From Argopecten irradians (Eukaryota > Mollusca > Bivalvia > Pectinida > Pectinidae): a stretch of 64,000 nucleotides of DNA. Below are positions 13,301-26,441 of the stretch, piece by piece. The translations under genes and the position numbers were made by a program. The notes below the pieces were generated by a model. That model made no database searches and had not been told where the DNA came from. It saw nothing but the letters and a program-made list of their open reading frames with translations. Location: contig NC_091147.1 in the NCBI RefSeq assembly GCF_041381155.1, positions 10,686,837 to 10,750,836 on the forward strand. Direction: 5' to 3'. How positions within the stretch are numbered: the stretch's first letter is position 1; each line of letters starts with the position of its first letter.

Positions 13301-16300
13301 CTTTCGATTCTGTATCATGGGATTTTATTGAAAAGGTTTTAAATTTTTTTTTGGTTTTGGTAACAGCATTTTGTCTTGGGTTAAAACTCTACATAGGAAT
13401 CCTTTCTCAGAAGTTAATCAAGATGGTAATTTGTCTTCTTCTCTTAATATTAAACGAGGCTGTCGTCAGGGAGATCCAATCGCTTCTTACTTGTTTGTAC
13501 TATGTGCAGAAGTTTTGGCCATAGTTTAAGAAATAATGATAATATTACAGGTATTTATATCGATAATTGTCCAATACTAGTATCACAGTATGCAGGCGAC
13601 ACATCACTTATATTAGATGGATCCGAAAAATCTTTGGCTGAGGCAATTAATGAATTGGACGAATATTAAAAAATTTCAGGTTTAAAAATTAACATAGAAA
13701 AAACTCAAGTAGTTTGGATAGGTCGCAAAAAGTATAGCTAGGACTCATCTTTACCACATTTAAATTTACATTGGGGTAGAAACAAATTAACTTTGTTAGG
13801 AATTGAGTTCAGCGTGAACCTCCATGAATTCCAAAGTTGAACTTTGATAAAAAAATAATTAAACTTAAGTCTCTGATCAAAACTTGGAGTAGAAGGTCTT
13901 TGACCTTAATAGGCAGAATTCATATAATTAAGTCATTGCTTGTATCGCAACTTAATCATCTTTTTATTTCGCTTCCAAATACAAATGAACGTTTTCTGAA
14001 GAATCTAAACTCAATTCTGTTTCATTTCTTATGGAATGGTGGGTCAGATAAAATCAAGAGAGATGTTGTGGTTCAAAATTACATGATTGGAGGCTTGAAA
14101 ATGATAAATATTGACACGTTTATTTGCTCGCTAAAATTGAAATGTATAAGGAGACTAATCCAAATCAATGAAAAATGGCAATCTATTTTGAAAACTTATA
14201 TTGATATTGATTTATTGGCCAACTGTGGTAGCGAATATATTTACTTATGTATAAACAAATGTAAAAACCAGTTTTGGAGGGATGTCTTAAGATCATGGCA
14301 TAGACTTAACCAACAACAAGAAAAGATGGAGGACAATGAGTCAGTTGGGAAATACCACTCTGGTATAACAAAAAGATATGTATTGGGGGGGAACGATTTT
14401 TTATAAAAATTGGTATAAAAAAGGCGTTGTTAATATTTTTGATGTAATGAAAGATATATCCACAGGATCTTTTTATTCTTTAAATGAATTCTCACAGAAA
14501 TACCAGATTGTGACAATATCACGGCTTTACATCAGACATTAAGAAGGTGATTTCAGGTTTGGATTTGAGTAATAATAGAATTGTCTGTCCCTTTATACCA
14601 TCAAATTTAAAATTATTTTTCGAGTGTCCTAAAATGAAAGACTCGAAGATTTGATGATTGGAATGATACTGATTGGACAAATATATATAAAATCCCTTTC
14701 CATGTCACAAATAATACTAAGCTTCAGTGGTTTCAGTTCCGAGTAGTTCATCATATTTCAACAACAAATTCTTTTTTATTCAAATTCGGTGTGGTTACCT
14801 CCCCTTTTCTATACTGTTTTATTCTGAAAGAGAAACTATTATACATATTTTATGGGAATGTATTGTGTATTTGTCTATATGTTCCTGCATATTATGTGGT
14901 GTATTGCACATGAAAATGAAATAAAAAATAAATTATAAAAAATAATTACAACAGCCAACAATCCAACTACTTGCAGAGGGTCACCATTTTGTCACGACGT
15001 GTAGGTGACGTCATTGTTGGATGACATCAAGCATGCCGTCACAATGGATTTCCAGCCTATGAAGCGCACTGCAGTTTATACTGCACAAGTGACATGTAGG
15101 GAAATATTACATGGTTGAAGTCACGGGATAACAGACTGATTATTATAAATAAAACAGTTCGTACATAGCATTATACGCGGGTATTAAGTGTTTTCCAGAG
15201 TTTGTCAGTGTCGGCTGCTTTTGTTTACATGTCCCATATATTTGCTAGCGTTTTGAAATAGCCTTGTTATCATAAAATTGAAATTATCTTATTACGCGTA
15301 TAAAGTTTGTCTGCAAATGTAACAAACAAATATTTATTACAATAAACAATGATATTAAATAAGCCCTGCACTTACATGTGTTTTCCAAATTTCCGTTAAA
15401 GATGTACCCTTTAAACTGTTGATTTAGCTCATGAAAAGGTCCAAAATAACCACCACATTTCCCATATTGTTCCAGTCGAATTACACCACTTAAAAGTAAA
15501 CATTAATAAAAAAAATAAAAAAACTCAAAACAGAAATAAGATTACACATTTAAGAAAATCAGATGTAAATATGTACGAATTCTCTTAAACATTTACATGG
15601 ACTTCAAAAGAATAGTACATTTTCGTGTAGGTGAAGGGAACACAGGGGTTATATTTCTCCCATACTAAAAAGACGAAAAGTGATCCCACCATAGTCAATT
15701 TCGGTCGTATTCTTTACAGTTTAACTTTATCCTACAACCAGCATTGATGGTGTCGAAATATATCTAACATATATATGTTTACTGTACTCGGCACTGACGG
15801 CAAACATTAGTATTTTTAAATTAATGTTGCAAGATAAAAGGAATACATGGTCTTTGTTTTAAAATGTAAGCTTCATTTCGCTCGGTTCAGTAAGAAGAAA
15901 AGTGGCTCGCTTTTGTCTTTCTTAACCCTTGCCAAAATACAGCTTATATTGAAGACACGGACAATGTATTCTCTATATATTCATCCACTTTAGTTACAGA
16001 TTTTACTCAGAGTCATTAAAACTAAAAATAAAGCAATAATTTTCTGATTTTCATGCCATTTATTACAAAAAAAAATGTAAACAGACATTACAAATAATTG
16101 TATTTCCCACTATATGAATATATATACGTTGTTGTGCCTTTGAACGCCAGGATGTAGCTTTATGTGACGTCATTGTTTAAGTCAAGTATATGTAATGTGA
16201 GGTGTCTAGACTCCTTTGTGGAAGACCGTGCTTTTCTTTTGCTTTGGACTACATAAACTAGTAAACAATGCCTAACCATGACTTTGAATACCCAATGCAA

Positions 16301-19300
16301 CTATGAAATGTGTTGTATCACAACCATAATGCGACTTATTGATTCCTGCCTCGATGGGACGAACTGCTGTGACAAGTCGTCGGTACACGCCGTACTCTGT
16401 GAGAATGAATATCATGGCTTTGACTCGCAATCCTCCACACAATATCTCGTGTGATCAATTTGTATTTCCAATTCGTTAGTCTCCAACCTGTACTCTGTAG
16501 GTTACTGGTCCTAGCTTCTGTACAATCATTCCATGAGTCCATGATCGTTTTCGGTAAGTGCCTCGATAATCATGGCACCATTACCAAGTTTTCCAAATCT
16601 CCATTTCGCGACCTTTCTTGGCCACGACATTTTTTAACAGACGTATTTGAACAGATTGTTCAGGGATTTTGGTCTGATAATGTACCAAACGAGCTCTCTG
16701 CCCATGAATAACTCAGCTGATGTGACCTTGGTAAGAGTATGAGGAGTTGTCCTATATGACATTAGGAATGACGCCCAGCTTTTGGTTCATCTTCCCTTCC
16801 TCATCTTCCACATATTTATACCAGTCCTTAAAATGTATTCACCGCACGTTCGGCTTCATCATTTGAACATTGGATGATATGACGCTGATTTTGAAATGTT
16901 TGACGCCATTGAATCTTTACGAATTCTTCGAACTCAGCTGCCACGAACTGTGGTCCGTTGTTTGACACTATTTCTTTTGGTAGTCCGTACGCGGAGAACA
17001 TATCTCGAAGCGCGTTTATCGTGCTTTCAGCATTCTCACAACGTCCAAACGTTTGGAGTGCGCGTCCATGACTACTAAGAACATACTATTCAGGAATGGT
17101 CCAGCGTAGTCGATTTGTCCACGTTTCCATGCTTTCTTCGGCCACAACCATGGATTAGATCGCGACTGTGGCATGCTCGGTAGTTGTTTTCTACAACTTT
17201 TACACTTTGCCACCTTAGTTTCAATATCTGTGTCCAACGTTGGCCACCACACGAACCATCTCGCCAACGCCTTCATTCTTACTATTCCTGGATGGTTACC
17301 ATGTAACTCGTTCAAAATTTCATCCTGGAACCAATCTGGAACAATAACTCGGATTCCTCTCAGGAGACATCGTTCCTCCACTGTCAGTTCCTCTCTGACA
17401 CGGTAAAAGGGGAGTAACTCATTTTGTGGCTTTTCATGCGCCCACTCGCCTTTCACCTAGCCGGCCGGGGTTCGATCCCCGGCACGGACGTGAAAAAGGT
17501 CAGGGGTCACCTGCCCGATCACGTGGGTTTTATCCGGGCACTCTGGTTTTTCCTCACACACTAAGACCCTCGCGCGCTTAGACCCGGGCCATCGAGAGTG
17601 ATTTACATAAGTTGTATAACTTGTTTCTCAATCGATGTAAGATAAATAAAGTTTATATATTATATATCCGTTTATCGTTACAAAGTCCAACACTCACTCT
17701 AGACAAAACAGGTCCCCCATTTTTTGTTGCCGGTGTGGCAATTTTTGTGGTCTGTGATTGTATAACATATGCCTCAATTGAATGGTTGATTTTCACTCTT
17801 CATGGTATTCCTGGTCTATTTCAAGACGACATCCGCGCTCAGGTGGTCAACAGGAATAACGCGATAAATGTATTCAGCACTTTCCGTTCTGAGTGGTTGA
17901 CCTTATACTTTATATCCAAATTGATGACGACGCCGCAACTGGAATAGGCCCACCTCTTGCAACAGCGAGGTAGCTAGCACAAGGAATAACCTTACTTTGT
18001 CCTAGAAACAGTGTTAATGGTTGTATGGTCATGTCGCAACAAAGTTTTTTCGGCCATAAAGATACTGATGAAACTTTCCGGACTCCATCTAGATCACATG
18101 ATTCCTGACCAAAGCCTCCCTTTTCTCAATTTGGGAGATAATGTTTTTCGGTCTCACAGATGAGGATACGCAATTGGTCGATCATCGTTGCCAAGAGTGT
18201 GAGAAATCGCGGCTCCTAAACCATAAGAAGATGCATCTACTGCCATGGTTACAGGCTTTGCAGGGTTATAATGAACCAATACATCTGTTGACACTAAAAA
18301 TTTGTTCACAGACTGAGTGACAATCTGCTGTCCAATGCCAATCGACCTTGTCTGCCAGTAATATCGTGAGGGGGTTGGACAATTGACATATTTTGTATAA
18401 ACTTCATGTAGTAGTAAACAATGCCTAACCATGACTGAAGGTTTTTCTTATTTTGTGAATCCTTTAACTGTAGGATAGTTTCAATCTTGCGTGGTGATGG
18501 GTGAATTCCGTCTTTATTTACTACGAATGCAAAATATTCCAACTCCTCCCTCATCAAATAACACTTGTCTTTCTTCAACTTGACACCATAGTCATCCAAA
18601 CACTTTAGTGTAGCATTCAGGTTTTGCTGATTAACAACATAATCTTTTCCCGTCACGAGAACATCATCCAAGATATACAACCAACATTGTCTAATAATTG
18701 TAGAACAGTTTCCATTGTCCGCTGTAAAATAGCTGGTACAGACGCTACACCAAATGGAAGCCTGGTGTATCTATACAAACCAAGATGAGTGTTGATAGTT
18801 ACATATTTTCGCGACTCCTCATCCAGAAGAACCTGGTTGTAAGCTTAAAGCTTGGGTCAAATCCAGCTTTGAACATTCTGTCCATTTTTGAGCTTGGTGA
18901 ATATCTCCTCGCTGGTTGACATGGGATATTCAGGTACATCCAGCACGGGGTTTTTGGTGATTTTGAAATCGCAATATATTCTCACTGAACCGTCTGGTTT
19001 CATGACAAGCATTATGGGTGTCGCCCAATCTGAGCTTTCTATCGTTTCCACTATGCCAGCAGCCTCTAGTCGCTGAACATCTGTGCCTATCTGATTTTAA
19101 GTGCATAAGGTATAGTTCTAGCTTTGAACTTAGGCTGGGTATTGTCCTTCAGTTTGATAGATGCTGTGATTCCCTTAACTGTGCCTAATTTGTCCTCAAA
19201 TACAGAATATTTCTGCTCGTTGATAGTAATCAGGTGATTGTTTTCCAGTTAAGATGTAGCTGTCCTGACCAATTTCTATCAAATAAAGCAGGTCCTTCAC

Positions 19301-22300
19301 CTTCCACTACTAGCAATGGCAAAAGTTTGTTCTGTCCTTCATATGACACCTGGGCACTAGCCTCGCCCAACACTGGCAATACTTCACCGATATATGTTTT
19401 CAACATGGTTGAGCTGTCTTGTAGTTTAACTTTGTCCTTGAACATAGCCCTGTAATATTTGTCCGATATCAGAGAAACTGGTGAACCGGTGTCCAGCTGC
19501 ATCGTTTTAGGTGTGTTTTCAATTTCAAATGAAATGCGGATCCGTTTTTTGCCCCTCAGAGACATCCATGAAATGGAATTTCGAACTCTTTTTACTTTTC
19601 TTGGAGTTTCACTTTGTCGGTCTGGTTGAATCAGAACTACCAGTACTTTGATTTTTTGAAGTCCAATGTTTATCTTTGGAGGGATTTGATTTCGGGCACT
19701 TTTTATGTAAATGTCCTATCTCTTTGCATGTATGGCACTAACTACTTTTGTAGAAACATCTGTCTGCACTGTGGTTCGTCTTACCGCAGCGAAAACAATC
19801 CTTGAATGATTGAAACTTGTTGGCATTTCCAGTTTTGTCTACACTGTCTCCTTTCAATTTTCGTGCCTCATTTTCAGCCATCTCCATGCTCACCACTATT
19901 TCCTTTGCTTTGACATTGTCAGAGTTGCGGTGTGTAGGAATCGAGGACAAACCTGACACAAACCTGTCTCTCAATACATCGTCTAGAAACGTGCCAAATT
20001 CACAATGTTCTGTTTCATTCGACTGCTGATCCCTATGATAGAATTTAAACCTTTCTGATATAATAAGCGGTTTTGGTTTTAAATGTTGAGATATTAGTTC
20101 CTTCAACTTATCGTTTGTCTTATCAGAGGGTTTTTCGGGAGATGTTAGGTTCCGCACGAAATCACACATTTTCTTACCCATATCTGTCATCAATAGCGAG
20201 CGTTGTTTATCAACATCATCAACTCCGTTTGCTAAGAAATATTGTTCCACCCTTTATGGAATGGTAACACTGAGAAAAGGTCGGGAACATTCACCCACCT
20301 TGGCTGTCGGTGAATGGCTTTTTAACTAATTTACAACGATTTTGGTTTACCATACTGCCGTTATCTTTAGCTTCGTTACACCAGAAATCCTCGTCGCCAC
20401 TGTAATGCCCGGGTGTAGGCTTTCATTAGATGTTATGTCAGGAACAAAAACGGCACACATGTTTCACACGTTATTGCAATATGGGGCGGGGGGGGGGAGC
20501 AGTCAGCAACAACATCTATAGGCATGCGCAATACACATACAAGCTAGGTCGTACTAATTACCATTATGACTATTTGTAGGATAATGGCTAGTGCAATATT
20601 GTTAAGTACTCTAAATCTACAAACATTACAAAAAGTGAATCTTTCTTAATTTGAAATTAAATGATTTAAGTTCATGAAAATGAATGCCAAATTTGTGCGA
20701 AATTACGTCCCCTTAGTCTATTATGCGATTTGCATGAATGGAGATTAGCCTTGCAATCGTGGTTTTCTTCGAAAATGCCAAAGTACATGTACCAAAATAA
20801 ATGGTTTTTTTTTATAAAAAAAACGCAGAAGCATTACAGTATATACCTGCATATTATGGTATTGCAGTTTATTTATCTCAACATTTGAGAATCAATAATT
20901 CATGGTAGGTTTAATATTTTAACTTAAATGTTAATGAATTTGACACATCCATATGAACTTGTAGATGTATGTTTCAATAGGAACGATACATGTAATATAA
21001 TTTATCGGCTTTCATCCATTTATTGCATACTATTGATTCTCTCGCTTTAAGAAGTAATTATTACTTACAAGTCTGACGTACACCACAGCCACTCGCCAAG
21101 TATGTAGAGGTCGGTGCAGCCAGGAACACCTCGGTAAAGCGTCGTTAACCCAGCACCGTTTCCCAAACTCCTCGATATTCCTTCCATACGTGTATCCTTC
21201 CAGAAAACAGTTTTAGCTGTAGGGTAATTATCAAATTACGTTTTTCATTCATAACACAAACACGTTATCAATCATATGATTGTTAATAAAGATTATGCCA
21301 TTCATATTGCCTCATAATACCATGTGACATGTTTAACACATTTTTTTAGAATCCCATAAATATAATTGTTTCCTGACTATCTAGTATATAACATATTGTA
21401 AATTAAGTTTTCACAATTTTCACAATGCACCTATTTCATGTGTAAATACAGTGTATCTTTTCATTACGCATAGTGAGATAAGACAAATTCACTCAGCAAT
21501 TTTTCTTTGACAGGATTATTTACTTTGAAAAAATAATGTGTTTATTATTTTGTTAATCAATTTGATACAGACATTTAGTGTATTGCTTGATTATTGCACA
21601 AATAGTTTTGGTTTGTAAATGTATTTGATATATTTATTTTTTCTATGATAAAAATAATGTTTTCCAAAGAAGGAAACAATCTATTAGTGGTCACGATTAG
21701 AGCAGCTCTATTCTAAGAAATACGCCTTAATATTGATCTACATAATTATTTTGTAAGTATCTTTTGCATACCACATGTCATCTTGAACTCAAGCAAAGGG
21801 AAACTAGTTGATATATGTATGTATACCTCATTTATAAAATGAAAATAAAAATAAATCAACCTAAAATTGAAATATGAAATAATTTGATAATGGGTGGTAT
21901 GTACACCCATATATATAATATATATAACGTAAAAACAACTTGAAATAATACGAGCAGTCACTAGATTATATGTGAAAAGACAGAGCATACACATGCGTAT
22001 CAAAAAGATCTCCTATACTTTTAAAATAAGCTGAGAATCAATCTACAAGTAAATGTTTCTGTCAGTATATTACACTTCAAACTGAGCTTGCTGTGTTTCA
22101 GAAGAAAACACATTAAACCGGTATTGATATCTTAATATAACGTGCAACAGCATAAGGATGAAACGCTAAAAAGTAGATGATTATACCAATTGTCATGGCA
22201 AATTCAGAGAAGTGATTCAATCGTTAAACTTAATTATTAACTCAGAGGAATGGGTGTGTGTATTCTTTGTTTAAAGCATGGCTTGTTTGGGATGAGGTGG

Positions 22301-25300
22301 ACAAGATTACATTTAACGGTCTCGGAATTGCAGTTCAGAATGATTGGATTTCGTGTTGTGTACATTAATTTCAAATATTAATTTACTTAATTACTGTATT
22401 TGAAATATTAGTTTTGCAGGCTTTTCGAATCTTTAAACCAGAGCTTTGTATGGTCGTAAAATATTGTATTTAATTGTATTTGTATATTAATATTTCTATT
22501 TTGAACAGCTTATAGGATTATGGTAAGTGGAGGTAACCTAGATTGATTTTACTCAGCAGCCGTATACATATAACAAAGTTCATAAGAGAAAAAAAACATA
22601 CATTCAAATGGACACAAATGAATAAGAACTTATAAATATAAGTAGACAAAATATTGATTAGTGAAGCTAGGGATATCTAATAAACTAGAACCAGCATAAA
22701 AAATACAGTCTAAAGCATATACATATAGATAGAGTAAAAATGAATTGAAGATGTTTTTTCAGCCTCCATTGCTTGTTAAAATGATCAAAACTTATCTCTT
22801 GTTTTAGATAATTTTGAAGATTCAATCTTGTTATGTTAACATGACTTCATAGATAGATATTAAACTGCTGCTGATTATAAAATATGCACTTTTCTGAGTA
22901 CTCAAACCACACATACTCAAACTGATATTATTCATATTTTCATTTCAGTTATAAGCCATAAGCCATAAAACATTTTTGATAGTTTTAATACAACGTATCA
23001 ATAATGAGCGAGTCAATGGTGGAAAGGAAACAACTCCCAAAAAACATGTTGTAAATCCGGGAATTCTGACCGGGCACTTGCATTATTCCAATGTTTTGGT
23101 CGTGTGCACATGCATTGCTGATGTTGAATGGTATTTTAAAAGGAATCATATATGACACATTTTACCTTTAACCACATATTTCTGCCTCAGGTATGTAGTT
23201 CGTATATATTTATTTTGTTATTATTATTTTTGATATCTGGATCGTCGCACGATGTGTGCTTAGACTACATGTACATTATGTACAAATTCGGCATACCTAC
23301 CCATATCGCAGCACTGGATCAGAAATGATCCATCGGAAATGAAACAGAAATGCAGTTTTAGATAACGTCACGTTAAAAACATATTTACGTGCAAATTCCC
23401 GTATTTATTGCGGCGTTCATTTCTCCACGTTCATCGTAATCTTTTCTTGTTTCAACTGTTACAGGATGTTATTAATGTCCGAAACTGAGCTCTATGCCAG
23501 ACTAGTATCGCTACAAATGCTATAAATGAATTGTTTATGAATGTTGTTCCGTTTCATTTGTTAAAAATCGCAAAATGAACTTAACCTTTCGAAGGGCGTC
23601 AGAACGACTGTTTTCAACGGGAATCAAAATTTGCTGTGATGAACGCAAACTTTTTATGTATTGACGACAGAGATTATTTGCTCGGGGAAACAGGGATACG
23701 AATTAGTTGAATAATTGATTTTCTCCCATACGTAAGTTACAATACGGTATATTAATTTTACTGGAACACACTTTATATAATCTTTTTGATTTCAGACCTG
23801 TTCGAATTTTTGCTCCATGGACATGGATAGCAATTAAGTATGATCTATCTTATTATCATGAATAATGTAATTTTTATCTTAAACTCCAGAGAATGTTGTC
23901 GTTCCAGTAATATCTTAGCGAACAACACAAGCGTTTGCGACAGGCTTCTGAATTGTTGCAATAAATGTAGATTGTACAATATTGAAGACTATATTTCATA
24001 TCGTCACGGATAGCATTTCCCAGAGAGAATCGCGTCGTATACATTAAAAAACAATGTATCACTTTACTTATATTTGTATCTAAACCAATTACATTGTTCC
24101 TTGCAATATAATACAATTAGGATGTGTCCAAAGCTAATTGTAATTGTTCCTCGATTGTACGATCGGTTCTGAAATTTTACAGTTACAAAAACAGTTTCTG
24201 ATACGGACCATCATACATATATATTCATCCGCTCGGCTTCAAATGCGGGAATGTATCCATTGTGATATTGTGACCATTGTGAGCGAGCACACGTTATATT
24301 ATATAAAAAGGATGATGATATACTCTTAAACGTCACACTCAATACATACCTGCAATATGTAAATAACAAACCTGAAAAAGCAAAACCAGCAATTGCTCCA
24401 TTTGACATGCTTGCAAAGTTCATCACCCGGGAACCGTCATAAGTGACTCTCATTATCCTAACTTCGAAAGAATTTGCCCAGTATACATATCTGAAAAAAA
24501 CACATTAATACAGGATGAAATTAACGAAGCATAATTATCCTATTCGAACAGATAGATTACAAATATGATAGAGCCATATTCTTTGCAAGCAATCAGTTCT
24601 ACATTAGTTCCCAATATTATTTAGACATACTCTCAACACAAGTACCTTCTCAACGACAATAGTGTTTTTATAATTTTACACATCCGATGCTGTATGATCC
24701 CTTCCTTGTGTCCTACTTCTACATAGCAGTTGAATTGACATATTGGTCTATTCCTTTTTCGTAAACTGTGCAAAATGTCAAAAGTAAATCATTTATGTAA
24801 TGTACATGTTTATTGAATTTGAAATCCGAACATACTCACTTGTTTAAAGTGTCTAAGGCTAATATGATTGAGCCTTTTGTAATATTGAGTACAGAAATTG
24901 GCTTTGAGTTGTAGTCATACGGATTAAGTTTGGATATACCGTCTACCCCGATGTAAAACATTAGTGAGTCTTCGGAATCAAAATCATACTTTAGTAAGAG
25001 TTGACATCGTTTGTTCTACAAAAAAAGAAAATATCTCAAATGTCATTACAAATCTTACACGAATTTGGGACAAAAACATACAGAGAATTAGTGTATGGTG
25101 TGATACTAGTATCCATAACCAATAGAATTGGGGCCTTAAGTATTACCAAAGTAAAAATGTAAAAGGTTTAAGACATTCAACACGTTACAATATCTTACAA
25201 AATAACATCTTCACATATCTCGAATATTAAGTTATCATTTTATGAATATATCTTATCTATATAGATCACAGAAACATAATTTTGAGCATCACGCGATCGC

Positions 25301-26390
25301 GGACGCAATAACTTTGATGTTTTCCATAAACTTGAATAATAAACAGTATTTCGCGGCCAACCGCTGTTGCTTTGACTGTGGTCAGGTAAGTTATACATTC
25401 CTCTTGAACGAAGCATATGGGATAGCTGTTGTTGTTTTTGACGCTAAATCGTTCAAAGGCGATTAATATATTATTATATATTACATAACATTATTATGGC
25501 TCGGATGTTTTACGATGTATTAAACGAAATAGAAGATTATATATTAATCAATTACCACAATCCACTCGTAATTCATCAGGTGTCTTTTGTTTAAAAAAAA
25601 TCAGATTGGATAGGGTAAAACGGTTTACGTTTCCTTTGTTTTTTCAGTTTTCATGTCCATAATCACATACAATACATTGACTGTAATTGGTGATCAAGAC
25701 ACAGAATCACGGTCGCAATCGCTATTGGTTACAAGTTAAAAATAAGGTAATTGAGTTATATATAGACATGCTATTTTGGACATATAATCAAGATTAATAT
25801 CAACCTTTTTCTGCAATTACGAATAAGGTTGCGTCGATAGCAGCGAACAGTTAGGCTTGCATTTGATACTTCGTTTGATAATAACGCCATATTTTCGATT
25901 GAGCTACTGTATTTCTACATACCTAAAACGACGATATATTCAATAATTCCGAATCTGTACAATGTATAAAAAAATTCATTGCATCATAAAATTTATTTAT
26001 ATCTAATTTTATAGCACTTGATATTGCATAATTGGAACGACGGGCAGGAAATTTGTCATGCGGTCAACTGCAAAAAACCACAAAATCACAGACAAAGAGA
26101 GTAATCTCTTGAAGCGGCAGATATAGGAGATATTCATTTCTAACATAACGCCGTTGTGGATAAGCATTTAATCGGAGAAGAGAAGGGGCAATCAGATTTT
26201 CGGGATACAAATTCAATTGTATATTCGACACTAGATCAATTTGGTAACAGAATAGCGCGATTTCGGAGTCCATATTTGGTCGGGTTATGCTATGCTATAA
26301 CCAACAATAACAAACGACGTACAATAATTTAATTTACAACTGCAAAACATTACATTTTGAACTTACCATGTACCCGTTTTTTTTTTTTTC

Positions 26391-26441
<51 letters not shown>

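Larger units (their letters stand above)
16190..20630 (-). mobile_element. Ty3/gypsy-like LTR retrotransposon fossil (Mag-like lineage)
   Basis: Minus-strand fossil in a host intron, in the order LTR, gag, protease, RT, RNase H, integrase. The RT motif pattern (NPVLDVPEYP) suggests the Mag-like lineage. It is broken, with roughly ten or more interruptions, and a SINE is inserted near the integrase region. Only the LTR at the gag end is clear; the other end near 16,190 is uncertain (TGTAATG occurs there too). It looks older than the Ngaro-like copies. Confidence 0.75.

Noticed and set aside
22000-24100. Several 60-85 codon open frames
   Set aside because: AT-rich background, no motif or codon signal, no splice context.
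26064-26273. Open frame of 69 codons in the intron between exons 4 and 5
   Set aside because: No homology to the propeller module, no matching splice sites.
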